This document shows positions 16,812 to 25,722 of a stretch of 64,000 nt of DNA, in pieces (the stretch's first letter is position 1; every line of letters begins with the position of its first letter). Location: positions 4,340,001 through 4,404,000 of the forward strand of contig NZ_FPJG01000006.1 of NCBI RefSeq assembly GCF_900119165.1, in the 5' to 3' direction. The stretch comes from Amycolatopsis australiensis (GTDB taxonomy: Bacteria > Actinomycetota > Actinomycetes > Mycobacteriales > Pseudonocardiaceae). The notes beneath the pieces are model-generated. The model did no database searches, was not told the DNA's origin, and worked only from the letters and a program-made list of their open reading frames with translations. The translations under genes and the position numbers were made by a program.

Positions 16812-17774
16812 TCAGGTGACCGTGATCGCGGTCAGTTTCTCCCGCAGGTAATCCGACGCGATGACCTCCGGATACACCGTCTTGCCCAGTGGCGGGGCCA
16901 ACGACGTGATCCGGGCGTCGTGGTCGGTCTCGTAGAAGAAGATCAGCGAGACCAGGTCCTCGTCCGGTGCCGAGGCCGCCGGTGGGAGGACCCGGTGGCG
17001 GGTCGAGCGCCAGCGGTCGCCCGTCCAGCGGGCCATCAGGTCGCCGATGTTCACCGTGAACGCCGCCGGGTCGAACGGGGCGTCCGCCCACTCGCCGTCG
17101 GCCGTGTACACCTGCAGGCCGCCCACTCCGGCCTGGCGGTCCAGGACCGTCACCGTGCCGAAGTCGGTGTGCGGGCCGATCCGGAACTGCTCCGGCTCCG
17201 GGGTGCCGACGCGGGTCATCGGCGGGTACCAGTTGATGTTGAACGTGTACGTCGGATGCCCGGTGTGCCGGGTGAAGTGGCTCTCGGCCAGGCCGAGCGC
17301 CGCGGCGAAGATCTCCAGCAGGTGGTCCGACAGCGCGCGCATCCGGCGCATGTACTCGGTGGCCGTCTCCGCGAAGCCGGGCACCTCGTCCGGCCACACG
17401 TTCGGCTGGAACCAGAACCCGTCGATCTCGGCCACGCCCACCCCGGCGTCCGCGCCCGCGGAGAACGACTCCTTCAGGTCCGGCGGCGTCTCGGTGCCTT
17501 CGGCGTAGCCGTTGGCCTCGACACCGGGCGGCAGCCAGCCGCGGCCGCCGACCGTGACGGCGTAACGCTGCTTGACGTCCTCGGGCAGCCCGAAGAACTC
17601 CCGCGCCAGCTCGCGGGTGCGGCGGCGCAGGTCGTCCGGGACGCCGTGCCCGGTGACCAGCAGGAACCCGGACTCGCGCAGCGCGCGGTCGATCCGCGCC
17701 GCCACCTCGGCCCGGCCCTCGGAGGTGCCCGCGAACCACGGCGACAGGTCGACGAGCGGAACGGTTGACGGCAT
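16812..17774 (-). CDS. 2-oxoglutarate/Fe(II) dioxygenase, isopenicillin-N-synthase family
   Basis: 320-aa non-haem iron oxygenase. The N-terminal DIOX_N region (VPLVDLSPWFAG, GFLLVTGHGVPDD) is followed by the 2OG-FeII jelly roll with iron ligands in GPHTDFGTVTVLD (His and Asp) and STRHRV (distal His, with the Arg that binds 2-oxoglutarate shortly after). AGGAG precedes the ATG. The upstream cytosine deaminase ends only 8 bases before this start, so the two are one operon. Fungal thymine-7-hydroxylase belongs to the same superfamily and acts in pyrimidine salvage; a similar role here is a hypothesis from context only. Confidence 0.85.
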   Translation of the reverse strand: MPSTVPLVDLSPWFAGTSEGRAEVAARIDRALRESGFLLVTGHGVPDDLRRRTRELAREFFGLPEDVKQRYAVTVGGRGWLPPGVEANGYAEGTETPPDLKESFSAGADAGVGVAEIDGFWFQPNVWPDEVPGFAETATEYMRRMRALSDHLLEIFAAALGLAESHFTRHTGHPTYTFNINWYPPMTRVGTPEPEQFRIGPHTDFGTVTVLDRQAGVGGLQVYTADGEWADAPFDPAAFTVNIGDLMARWTGDRWRSTRHRVLPPAASAPDEDLVSLIFFYETDHDARITSLAPPLGKTVYPEVIASDYLREKLTAITVT

Positions 17775-17782
17775 ACCGGCTC

Positions 17783-18241
17783 CTATCCGGGCTTCTCCGC
17801 CCCGATGTCTTCGAACCACAGATCCGGGCGCTCGGCGATGAACTCCGTCATCAGCGCGGTGCAGGCCGGGTCGTCGAGCAGGGTGATCTCGACGCCGTGC
17901 TCGGCGAGCCAGTCGTGCCCGCCGTGGAACGTCGCCGCTTCGCCGATGACGACCCGCCCGATCCCGAACTGACGGACGAGCCCGGAGCAGTACCAGCACG
18001 GCGAGAGCGTGGTGACCATGATCGTGTCGCGGTAGTGCGGGCGGCGCCCGGCGTTGCGGAAGGCCGCGGTTTCGGCGTGCATCGACGGGTCGCCGTCCTG
18101 CACGCGCCGGTTGTGCCCGCGGCCGAGCAGGGTGCCCGCGGTGTCGAACAGCGCGGCCCCGATGGGGACGCCGCCTCCGGCCTTGCCCAGCTCGGCTTCT
18201 TCGCGGGCGACGGCGAGCAGGGCGTGCGGGTCGATCGGCAT
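17783..18241 (-). CDS. cytosine deaminase, yeast FCY1-like (CDA fold)
   Basis: 152-aa zinc deaminase converting cytosine to uracil. Zinc and catalytic motifs are intact: MHAETAAFRNAG (His ligand and catalytic Glu) and LSPCWYCSG (two Cys ligands). The C-terminus reads ERPDLWFEDIG, which I recognise as nearly the yeast cytosine deaminase tail (ERPQDWFEDIG), favouring free cytosine over tRNA adenosine or guanine. ATG at 18239-18241 was chosen by family length (about 150-160 aa); a longer upstream frame has no support. First gene of the two-gene unit with the oxygenase, and divergent from the WYL regulator at 18333. Matches the cytosine permease nearby. Confidence 0.87.
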   Translation of the reverse strand: MPIDPHALLAVAREEAELGKAGGGVPIGAALFDTAGTLLGRGHNRRVQDGDPSMHAETAAFRNAGRRPHYRDTIMVTTLSPCWYCSGLVRQFGIGRVVIGEAATFHGGHDWLAEHGVEITLLDDPACTALMTEFIAERPDLWFEDIGAEKPG

Positions 18242-18332
18242 GCGCCACTCTTTCCGGCCGGGGGCGGTGGCCGCAAGGGCGCCACCCCGATCGAGGACCG
18301 GAACTGTCCGCGATCTCTGGCACACTGCGTCC

Positions 18333-19289
18333 ATGTACGGGACCTCGGAACGGCTGCTCAGGCTGCTCTCACTGCTGCAGGCCCGCCGTGACTGGCCGGG
18401 CGCCGACCTGGCGGCGCGGCTCGAGGTCGACGTCCGCACGATCCGCCGCGACGTCGAACGGCTGCGGTCGCTCGGCTACCCCGTGCACGCGACACCGGGG
18501 GTGGCCGGCGGCTACCGGCTGGGTGCGGGCGCCGCGCTCCCGCCATTGCTGCTGGACGACGACGAGGCCGTCGCGGTCGCCGTCGGCTTGCGCACGGCGG
18601 CGAGCGGCACGGTCAGCGGCATCGAAGAGGCGTCCGTGCGGGCGCTGGCGAAGCTGGAGCAGGTGCTGCCGGCGCGCCTGCGCCCGCGGGTGGGCGCGCT
18701 GCACGCGGCGACGGTGTCGCTGCCCGGCGGCGGCCCGACGGTCGACGCCTCGGTGCTGACGGCGATCGCCGCCGCGTGCCGCGACCACGAGCGGCTGCGC
18801 TTCGGCTACGGCGACCACGCGGGCGCGGAGACGGAACGGTCGGTCGAGCCGCTGCGGCTGGTCCACACGGGACGGCGCTGGTACCTGGTCGCGTTCGACC
18901 TCGACCGCGCGGACTGGCGCACGTTCCGCGTCGACCGGATCACCGGCGTGCCGGTGGCGGGCTTCCGGTTCACCCCGCGCGAACCGCCGGCGGAGGACCT
19001 GGCCGCCTACGTCTCCAGCCGGATCTCGACGGCGCCGTACCCGCACCGGTTCGTGCTGCGGGTCGCCGCGCCGGCGGCGGTGCTGGCCGCCCGCATCCCG
19101 CCCACGTCCGGTGTCGTCGAGGCGGTGGACGAGCACAGCTGCCGCGTGCGGACCGGGGCGAGCACGCTCGACACGGTGCCGTACTACCTCGCCCAGTGGG
19201 GGTTCGACTTCGTGGTGGAGGAGGCGCCGCCCGGTCTGGTGGAGCGGTTGCGGGAGGTGGCCGCGCGGTTCGCGCGGGCGGTCGGTTAG
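18333..19289 (+). CDS. WYL-domain transcriptional regulator (HTH_11), copy 1
   Basis: 318 aa. An N-terminal DeoR-like winged helix (SERLLRLLSLLQARRDWPGADL, recognition part VDVRTIRRDVERLR) covers about residues 1-55. A WYL domain follows around residues 140-215 (LRFGYGDHAG, RRWYLVAFDLDRADWRTFRVDRI), then a WCX tail. WYL regulators often sense nucleic-acid or nucleotide ligands and are frequent near DNA-damage and defence genes. It is divergent from the deaminase and convergent, with a 3-base stop overlap, with the AlkZ-like gene. A close paralogue lies on the other side of that gene at 20437. Confidence 0.9.
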   Translation: MYGTSERLLRLLSLLQARRDWPGADLAARLEVDVRTIRRDVERLRSLGYPVHATPGVAGGYRLGAGAALPPLLLDDDEAVAVAVGLRTAASGTVSGIEEASVRALAKLEQVLPARLRPRVGALHAATVSLPGGGPTVDASVLTAIAAACRDHERLRFGYGDHAGAETERSVEPLRLVHTGRRWYLVAFDLDRADWRTFRVDRITGVPVAGFRFTPREPPAEDLAAYVSSRISTAPYPHRFVLRVAAPAAVLAARIPPTSGVVEAVDEHSCRVRTGASTLDTVPYYLAQWGFDFVVEEAPPGLVERLREVAARFARAVG

Positions 19290-20374
19290 CCGGCGATGCG
19301 CAGGCGGTCGTGCTCGCCGTCGGAGAGGAAGCGCGCCAGTGCGCTGCCCTCCTCCGTGACGTCCCGGCTTTCGGTCTTGGCCAAGCGCCGCACCGGCGTG
19401 ACGACGACCGCTCCGGCGTCGACCGTCCACGTCCCGGCGACCCGGCCGTCCACCAGGACGACCCGCTCGCCGGCGACGGAGAGGCCGCGGTGGGCGTCGT
19501 CGACGATGCGGGTGCGGTCGGCGTAGCCGAGGATCGCGTTGTCGAACGCGGGCAGGAACCGCACGGGCGCGGGTGTCGCGGGATCGGGCCGCGGCGCGCC
19601 GGGCAGGTCGAGCAGCTCGCGGCCCCGCTCGTCGCGGAACACCACCAGCTCGTCGCGCACTGCCCGCACCGCGGCGGGCAGGCCGGGCAGGCCGCACCAC
19701 GCCCGCAGGTCGGCCGACGCCGCCGGGCCGAACGCGGCCAGGTAACGCCGCACCAGCGCCGGCCCGACGCTGTCGCTGTCGCCGTCCGGGGCGGGTTCGC
19801 GGCCCAGCCAGTCCGAGAGCGGGCGGTTGCGCACGCCGGCCTTGACGCGCCACAGCCCGCGCGGCGGCAGCTGCGCCATCGGGATCAGGGCCGCGACCAG
19901 CATCTCGCCGAGCGCGCGGGTTCCCGAAGCCGGCCAGCGGTCCGCGACCGCCCTGGCGAGCTCGGTCATCGAGCGGGGCTCGCCGTCGGCCAGTACCTCG
20001 CGGCCGGCCGCCGCCAGCTCGTCGAGGTCGACACCGTCGAGCTCACGGCGGTAGGTGCCGAGCACGCGCCGGCGCAGCATCGGGCCGAACCGGGTCCGCC
20101 AGGCGAGGACGTCTCCGGCGGTGAGCAGGTGGACGGTCCGGCGCATGAGGTGCGTCCGCACCACGCGCCGCTCGGCGAGCAGGTCCGACAGCACCGCCGG
20201 GTCGAACCCGCGCAGCCGCGACCACAGCCCGGTGAACGGTTCCTGCGGCTCCTGCGCCTGCAGGCCGCAGAGGTGCGCGACGGCGTCGTGCACGGGCAGG
20301 GTGGCGCGCTCCAGCAGGAGCTGCCGGGCGAGCGTCGCGCGGTTGAGCGTCCGGACGTCCAGCACTTCGGTCAT
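19286..20374 (-). CDS. AlkZ/YcaQ-like DNA glycosylase (winged-helix HTH_42 family)
   Basis: 362-aa protein of the HTH_42 superfamily, formerly annotated as winged-helix DNA-binding proteins and now known to include the interstrand-crosslink glycosylase AlkZ and E. coli YcaQ. The catalytic Q-x-Q signature is present as LQAQEP (Gln39 and Gln41), close to the position described for AlkZ. Later blocks RTHLMRRTVHLL and ADRTRIV/VDGRVAGTW are typical of the family. ATG at 20372-20374. It is flanked by two WYL regulators, the second one divergent. Likely role: base-excision repair of bulky or crosslinked adducts. Seen: family and motif. Inferred: activity. Confidence 0.8.
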   Translation of the reverse strand: MTEVLDVRTLNRATLARQLLLERATLPVHDAVAHLCGLQAQEPQEPFTGLWSRLRGFDPAVLSDLLAERRVVRTHLMRRTVHLLTAGDVLAWRTRFGPMLRRRVLGTYRRELDGVDLDELAAAGREVLADGEPRSMTELARAVADRWPASGTRALGEMLVAALIPMAQLPPRGLWRVKAGVRNRPLSDWLGREPAPDGDSDSVGPALVRRYLAAFGPAASADLRAWCGLPGLPAAVRAVRDELVVFRDERGRELLDLPGAPRPDPATPAPVRFLPAFDNAILGYADRTRIVDDAHRGLSVAGERVVLVDGRVAGTWTVDAGAVVVTPVRRLAKTESRDVTEEGSALARFLSDGEHDRLRIAG

Positions 20375-20436
20375 GGGACCACTCTGGCCGAAGTAGCGGA
20401 CAGGATGTGTCCGCTACCGCGGGCAGAATGCGCGGC

Positions 20437-21372
20437 ATGCCGAAAACCTCAGCGCGCCTGCTGGCGCTGCTCTCGCTGCTCCAGGCCCGGCGCGACTGGC
20501 CGGGGCCGCTGCTGGCCGAGCGCCTGGAGGTCAGCGCGCGCACGGTCCGCCGTGACGTCGACCGCCTGCGAGAACTCGGCTACCCGATCACGACGACCAA
20601 GGGCCCCGAGGGCGGCTACCGGCTCGGCGCGGGCACACAGCTGCCGCCGCTGCTGTTCGACGACGAGCAGGCGGTCGCGCTCGCGGTGGCGTTGCGGACG
20701 GCGACCGGCGCCGGGCTCGGGGACGCCGCGGCGCGCGCCCTGAACACCGTCCGGCAGGTGATGCCGGCCAGGCTGCGCCACCGCGTCGACGCGCTGCAGG
20801 TGACCGCCGTCGCCGCGGCGGGGCCGTCGGTGGACCCCGCGGTGCTGGCGGCGCTGAGCGCGGCCGTCCACGCCCGCGAGGTGCTGCGGTTCGGCTACGC
20901 CGCCGCGGACCCGCCGCGGCGCGTCGAGCCGCACCACCTGGTGACGCGCGGCGGCCGCTGGTACCTCGTGGCCTGGGACCTCGACCGCGGCGACTGGCGC
21001 ACGTTCCGCGTCGACCGGATCACCCCGCGGATCCCGACAGGCCCCCGGTTCGCGGCGCGCGACCTGCCCGGCGGCGACGTCGCGGCGTTCGTCGAGGCGC
21101 GGTTCTCGGGCCGGGACGCCGGCGGGGCCTGGCCGTGCCGCGGCGAGGTGATCCTCGGCCTGCCCGCGGACGTGGTGTCGCCGTACGCCGGCGACGGCGT
21201 CGTGGAAGCACTGGGTGCCGGCCGCTGCCGGCTCGTGCTGGGGGCCTGGTCCTGGACCGGGCTGGCGGCCGGCCTCGGCCGGTTCGACGCCGGCATCGAG
21301 GTCGTCGGGCCGCGGGAGCTCAAGGACGCGTTCGCGCTCCTGGCGCGCCGCTACGCCGCGGCTAGTTCGTGA
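20437..21372 (+). CDS. WYL-domain transcriptional regulator, copy 2
   Basis: 311-aa close paralogue of the 18333 regulator. The N-terminal winged helix opens with the same SLLQARRDWPG core and has SARTVRRDVDRLRELGYPI; the WYL region contains GGRWYLVAWDLDRGDWRTFRVDRI. ATG at 20437 was chosen because it aligns with the start of copy 1; ATGs at 20407 and 20428 are in frame. It is divergent from the AlkZ-like gene with a 62-base gap, so it probably controls that gene and itself. The two copies are clearly an old duplication, not a recent one. Confidence 0.9.
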   Translation: MPKTSARLLALLSLLQARRDWPGPLLAERLEVSARTVRRDVDRLRELGYPITTTKGPEGGYRLGAGTQLPPLLFDDEQAVALAVALRTATGAGLGDAAARALNTVRQVMPARLRHRVDALQVTAVAAAGPSVDPAVLAALSAAVHAREVLRFGYAAADPPRRVEPHHLVTRGGRWYLVAWDLDRGDWRTFRVDRITPRIPTGPRFAARDLPGGDVAAFVEARFSGRDAGGAWPCRGEVILGLPADVVSPYAGDGVVEALGAGRCRLVLGAWSWTGLAAGLGRFDAGIEVVGPRELKDAFALLARRYAAASS

Positions 21373-21988
21373 CCGCGGGCTCCGCGACGCCGAGCATGCG
21401 CAGCACCAGCCCGCCGTACTCCTTGCCGAGCGCGGCCGGTGTCTGGCGGGCGCGGTCGGTGTACCAGCGGGCGACGTCGACGCCGAGGGAGAGCACGGCG
21501 CGGGCCGCGACGTGCGGGTCGGACACCGTGAACGCGCCGGACGCGACGCCGTCCGCGATGACCTCGCGCACGATCCGCTCGATGCGCCGCCGCAGCTCGG
21601 CGACCACCTGGAACTCCTGTTCGGGCAGCGCCTGCAGCTCGTACTGCACCACCCGGGCGACGGTGTGGCGCCGCGCGTGCCAGGCCACGAAGTCCTCGAC
21701 GATGAGCCGGATCCGCTCGACCGGGTCGGCTTCCTTGGCGACCACGTTCTCGACGAGGGCCAGCGTCTGCTCGTGCCCGTACCGGCTGATCGCGAACAGC
21801 AGCGCGGCCTTGGAGGGGAAGTGGACGTAGAGCGCGGCGGGACTCATCCCGGCGGCCCCGGCGATGTCCCGCGTGGTCGTGGCGTGGTAGCCCCGCTGGG
21901 CGAAGGCCTCCACCCCGGCGAGCATGAGCCGCCGCGCGGTCTCCGGCTGCACGTCCGGCCACAGTTCCGCCGACAGCGACATCGTCAT
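21362..21988 (-). CDS. TetR/AcrR family regulator
   Basis: 208 aa. TetR helix-turn-helix near residues 12-60 (LMLAGVEAFAQRGYHATTTRDIA, MSPAALYVHFPSKAALLFAI), then a helical ligand-binding domain. The start is ATG at 21986-21988, with GGGAGGATC a suitable distance upstream. Its 3' end overlaps the WYL gene by 11 bases, convergently. A 10-base palindrome 58 bases upstream (22046-22055) is a plausible autoregulatory operator. No obvious target neighbours, so its regulon is unknown. Confidence 0.87.
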   Translation of the reverse strand: MTMSLSAELWPDVQPETARRLMLAGVEAFAQRGYHATTTRDIAGAAGMSPAALYVHFPSKAALLFAISRYGHEQTLALVENVVAKEADPVERIRLIVEDFVAWHARRHTVARVVQYELQALPEQEFQVVAELRRRIERIVREVIADGVASGAFTVSDPHVAARAVLSLGVDVARWYTDRARQTPAALGKEYGGLVLRMLGVAEPAVTN

Positions 21989-22045
21989 CCGGTGATCCTC
22001 CCAGATCGCCCCGCCGGGTAGCCGGCTCCGATCGCCACCATTGTA

Positions 22046-22055
22046 AGCGGCCGCT
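22046..22055. promoter_or_regulatory. palindrome AGCGGCCGCT, likely TetR operator
   Basis: Perfect 10-base palindrome with partial symmetry in the flanks (GTA on the left, AAG on the right), in an otherwise AT-richer patch 58 bases upstream of the TetR start. TetR regulators of actinomycetes often bind TTAGCGGCCGCTAA-like sites. Assignment by position only. Confidence 0.45.
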
Positions 22056-22195
22056 AAGTGCGCAGGTCGGGTCAGCTGCAGCCCGCCGGCCGGGTGATCC
22101 GGGCGGCCGGCCGCCCGGTGGCGCCGGTGCAGGTCGGGCGGAGGAACCGGCGTGCGGCGCACCCCAGGCCGAAGTGCCCGCGGCCGATCCGAGGG

Positions 22196-23275
22196 TCAAG
22201 CGGTTCGCGCGGCGGGAGTCGCCTCACCGGCGAGCACCCGCTCGGCACGCAACGCGATCCGCAGGCTGAGCCGTTCCTCGGGATCGTCCAGACGCGTCCC
22301 GAAGAGAGTGCGCAGCCGGCGGAGGCGGTTGCGTGCCGTCTGCGGGTGGATGCCCAGGCGGCTCGCGACTTCGGGGGCGCCGCCGCGGGCGTCGAGTGTT
22401 GCGCCGAGGGTTTCGGCGAGCTTGCCGCGCTGGTTCGGCGACAGCCCGTCCAACGGCGCCAGGCTGCGCGCGGCGAGCGCGCTCGTCAGCAGCTCGTTCG
22501 TGAGCAGCCAGTGCGTGGTCAAGTGGTCGGGCCAGCGGACGAGGCCGTCACGGGGCAGGACGCCGCGGTCCCGCAGCTCCCACGCCCGCCGGGCCCAGCG
22601 CAGCGACGTGGCCGCTTCGACCGGCGGGACGGCCGGTCCGGTCGCCGCCGGGCCGTGGCCCACCAGCCGCGTGACGTCGGCGTCCGCGGGGAGCAGCAGG
22701 TACGGGGGCTCGGCGGCGAGGTCGGCGAGCATATCCGGGTGGAACGCCGCGATCCGCGCACCCGCGGCCACGACGACGGCCACCACGCGCTCCGGCGGCG
22801 TCCAGCCGGCGCGGGCGGCCAGGGCGGGCCACGGGCGGCCGGTCATCAGGTCGCGCAGCAGGTCCTGGCGCAAGCCCGCGGCAGACGGCGTCTGCGCGGC
22901 CCGGAACGCCTCGGTGGACAGGCGGATCAGGACGTCGACGCACCGGAACACCGCTTCCACCCCGGTACCGACGACACCCTCGTCCACCCGGCGGCCCAGC
23001 TCCGCCAGGATCGGGAGGGCCCGGCGCGCGCCCGCCTGGTACGCACGGGCGAGCCGGTCGGGGTCGCCGCCTGACGCGTGCTCCGCGACGCCGGCGCGGC
23101 GGAAGACGTCCGCGCCCGGCGCCGGCCGGGACCCGCTCAGCAGCGCCGCCACGAACTCCGTGGCGCCCGCGTCGAACAGCGCGGCGTGCTCGGGAAGGGC
23201 GTGCCGGATGCCGGCGACGACGCCACGCGCGATCGGCGTCGCGGCGCCGCCGGGCACGGGCTGGGGGACGGTCAT
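22196..23275 (-). CDS. PucR-family transcriptional regulator
   Basis: 359 aa. The C-terminal PucR helix-turn-helix is clear: LGATLDARGGAPEVASRLGI then HPQTARNRLRRLRTLFGTRL near residues 285-335. The central region resembles a GGDEF-like PucR domain (VVAVVVAAGARIAAF, YLLLPADADV). The N-terminal ~100 residues are helical. The start is ATG at 23273-23275, preceded on the minus strand by CGGAGG. PucR-type proteins regulate purine or amino-acid catabolic genes or siderophores; no dedicated target is adjacent. Divergent from the LuxR regulator at 23458. Confidence 0.85.
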   Translation of the reverse strand: MTVPQPVPGGAATPIARGVVAGIRHALPEHAALFDAGATEFVAALLSGSRPAPGADVFRRAGVAEHASGGDPDRLARAYQAGARRALPILAELGRRVDEGVVGTGVEAVFRCVDVLIRLSTEAFRAAQTPSAAGLRQDLLRDLMTGRPWPALAARAGWTPPERVVAVVVAAGARIAAFHPDMLADLAAEPPYLLLPADADVTRLVGHGPAATGPAVPPVEAATSLRWARRAWELRDRGVLPRDGLVRWPDHLTTHWLLTNELLTSALAARSLAPLDGLSPNQRGKLAETLGATLDARGGAPEVASRLGIHPQTARNRLRRLRTLFGTRLDDPEERLSLRIALRAERVLAGEATPAARTA

Positions 23276-23457
23276 CCTCGACCTCCGGAGCGGGCGGGCA
23301 TCGCTGGAGCGCCGAGTCTGGCCCGCCGTGGCCGCCGGGCGCGTCGGCAGAAACACGTAAACCCCGCGTGCGTACCGTCGCCGCCGAGACCCGCGCCGGG
23401 TGCCGGGCCGCGTGGACAAGGGGTCCGGGACAGATCAAGATGTGTGCCGGTGATGGG

Positions 23458-25722
23458 ATGACGACGGACGACCTGACGAGCTACGTGGGCCGCGCCGGAG
23501 ACGAGACCGAGGTGCGGCGCCTGCTGGGCGAGGCCCGCCTGGTCACGTTGACCGGCCCCGGCGGAGTGGGCAAGACCCGGCTCGCCGGCCGCGTCGCCAG
23601 CTCGGTGACCCGGGCGTTCCCCGACGGCGTGATCGTGGCCGGCCTCGCCGAGCTGCGCGACGGCACCCTGGTCACCCGCACCCTCGCCGACTGCCTCGGC
23701 CTGCACGACACGGCCGCCCGGACCGCGCTGGACACCGTGCTGGCCCACCTGCGTGACCGGCGGACGCTGCTCGTGCTGGACAACTGCGAGCACCTCGTCG
23801 GCTGGTGCGCCGAGCTGGCCGGCGTCCTGCTCCGGCAGTGCCCGGACCTGGTGGTCCTGGCGACGAGCCGGTGTTCGCTGGGGGTCGCCGGGGAGCGGGT
23901 CATGCCGATCGCGCCCCTGGCGGTGCCGCCCGAGAGTGCCCGGACCGTCGGAGACGCGATCGCCTACGACGCGGTCCGGCTGTTCGTCGACCGGGCGACC
24001 GAGGTGCTGCCGTCGTTCCGGCTGACCGAGGACAACGCGGCCGCCGTGGCGGGGTTGTGCCGCCAGCTGGACGGCCTGCCGCTGGCCGTCGAGCTGGCCG
24101 CGGCGCGCATCCGCGCCCTTTCGCCCGGCCAGATCGCCGACCGGATGAGCGCCGGCCTGGCGCTGCTGACCACGGGTGCGAGGTCGCTGCCCGCGCGTCA
24201 GCGCAGCTTGCGGGCCACCATCGAGTGGAGCCATTCCCTGTGCACGGACGCCGAGCGAGCGGCCTGGGAGTGCTGTTCGGTGTTCGCGGGGGCGTTCGAC
24301 CTGGCCGCCGCCGAGGACGTCTGCGCGGCCCGGCTCGACGGCTTCGCGGTGCTGGACGCCGTGGACGGCTTGGTCGACAAGTCGGTTCTGCTGCGCGTCG
24401 AAGGCGCGACCGGGGTCCGGTTCCGGTTGCTGGAGGCGCTGCGCGAGTTCGGCCAGGAACGGCTGGCCGCCGCGGGAACCGCCGGGTCCGTCGCCCGGCG
24501 GCACCGCGACCACCACGCCCGCCTGCTGGCGCAGGCCGATGCGGAATGGTTCGGCCCGCGGCGCGACGAGTGGTTCGGCCGCCTGTCGGACCGGCACGCG
24601 GACATCCGCGCGGCGCTGTCGTGGTCCCTGCGCGAGGCCGGCGAGGCCGTCGTCGCGCTCCGGATGGCGAGCAGCGTGATCGAGTACTGGTTGGCCCGCG
24701 GCGCGGCGTGGGAGGTCCGGGAGTGGCTCGACCGCGCGCTCGCCGTCGCCGCCGAAGACGCCCCGGGGCGGGCGACGGCGCAGGCCAGGGCGGCGCTGTG
24801 CGCCGCACTGCACGCGGACCTGGAGGGCGCCAGGCAGCGGCTGGAGCTCGCCGAAGCCATCAGCGACGAAGACGCCGTTCCCTATGTCTGCCACGCGCGG
24901 GCCTTCGTGGCGTTGCTCGCGATCGAGCCGCACGCGCTGGAGAACGCGGCCGAAGCCGTGCGGATCTTCGGCGAGCGGGGCGAGGTGCGGAAACAGCTGC
25001 ACCCGATGTTCATCCAGGCGGTGGCCACGGCGTTCCGCGGCGACCTCGCCGGCGCCCGGCGCCTGCTGGACGTGATGCTGCACCTGTGCGAATCCGCGAA
25101 GGACGAGTCCTACCGGTCCATGGCCCTGTTCGGGCTGGGCACGGTGGAGATCTTCTTCGGCGGCGACCTCGGCGTCGGCGAGCAGGCGATGCGCGACGCG
25201 CTGGAGATCGACCTGCGGGGGCCTGACGTGCTGTCGGCGGCGTACCGGGTGGACGGGCTGGCGTGGGCGTCGGCCCGGCGGGAAGACTGGCCGAGCGCGG
25301 CGAGGTTGTTCGGCACGGCGGCGACGTTGTGGGAGCGCTGCGGAGCGGAGCCGGACATCGCCGTGTCGCTGGCGCACCGGGAGCTGCTGGCGGCGACGCG
25401 CGGCGCGCTGGGCGAAGCGCGGTTCGAGGAAGCGTTCGCCGAAGGGCGGCGGCGGAATCCGCACGACATCCTGGCGGCCCCGGCGTGCTCGGAGCCGGCC
25501 GGAACCGCTGTGCTGCCGCCGCTGACCCGGCGCGAGTCGGAGATCGCCCGGCTGGTCGCGACCGGGCTGAGCAACCGCGAGATCGCCGTCCGCCTGGTCA
25601 TCGCCCAGCGCACCGCGGAAACCCACGTCCAGCACATCCTGAACAAACTCGATCTGGCGAACCGGACCCAGGTCGCCATCTGGGTGAACGAGCGGGCCGA
25701 ACCCGGGTCCGGTCCGGCGTGA
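23458..25722 (+). CDS. NB-ARC/ATPase LuxR-type regulator
   Basis: 754 aa, large one-component regulator. The N-terminal AAA/NB-ARC-like ATPase has Walker A GPGGVGKTRLA (about residues 34-44), Walker B LLVLDNCEHL and the LATSR sensor stretch. Then GLPLAVELAAARIRAL, a winged-helix arm, and tetratricopeptide-like helices up to residue ~680. The C-terminal LuxR HTH is complete (LTRRESEIARLVATGLSNRE, then TAETHVQHILNKLDL). ATG at 23458 is preferred; ATG at 23440 is also in frame and neither has a strong ribosome site. It ends directly against the convergent cutinase gene. Targets unknown. Confidence 0.88.
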   Translation: MTTDDLTSYVGRAGDETEVRRLLGEARLVTLTGPGGVGKTRLAGRVASSVTRAFPDGVIVAGLAELRDGTLVTRTLADCLGLHDTAARTALDTVLAHLRDRRTLLVLDNCEHLVGWCAELAGVLLRQCPDLVVLATSRCSLGVAGERVMPIAPLAVPPESARTVGDAIAYDAVRLFVDRATEVLPSFRLTEDNAAAVAGLCRQLDGLPLAVELAAARIRALSPGQIADRMSAGLALLTTGARSLPARQRSLRATIEWSHSLCTDAERAAWECCSVFAGAFDLAAAEDVCAARLDGFAVLDAVDGLVDKSVLLRVEGATGVRFRLLEALREFGQERLAAAGTAGSVARRHRDHHARLLAQADAEWFGPRRDEWFGRLSDRHADIRAALSWSLREAGEAVVALRMASSVIEYWLARGAAWEVREWLDRALAVAAEDAPGRATAQARAALCAALHADLEGARQRLELAEAISDEDAVPYVCHARAFVALLAIEPHALENAAEAVRIFGERGEVRKQLHPMFIQAVATAFRGDLAGARRLLDVMLHLCESAKDESYRSMALFGLGTVEIFFGGDLGVGEQAMRDALEIDLRGPDVLSAAYRVDGLAWASARREDWPSAARLFGTAATLWERCGAEPDIAVSLAHRELLAATRGALGEARFEEAFAEGRRRNPHDILAAPACSEPAGTAVLPPLTRRESEIARLVATGLSNREIAVRLVIAQRTAETHVQHILNKLDLANRTQVAIWVNERAEPGSGPA

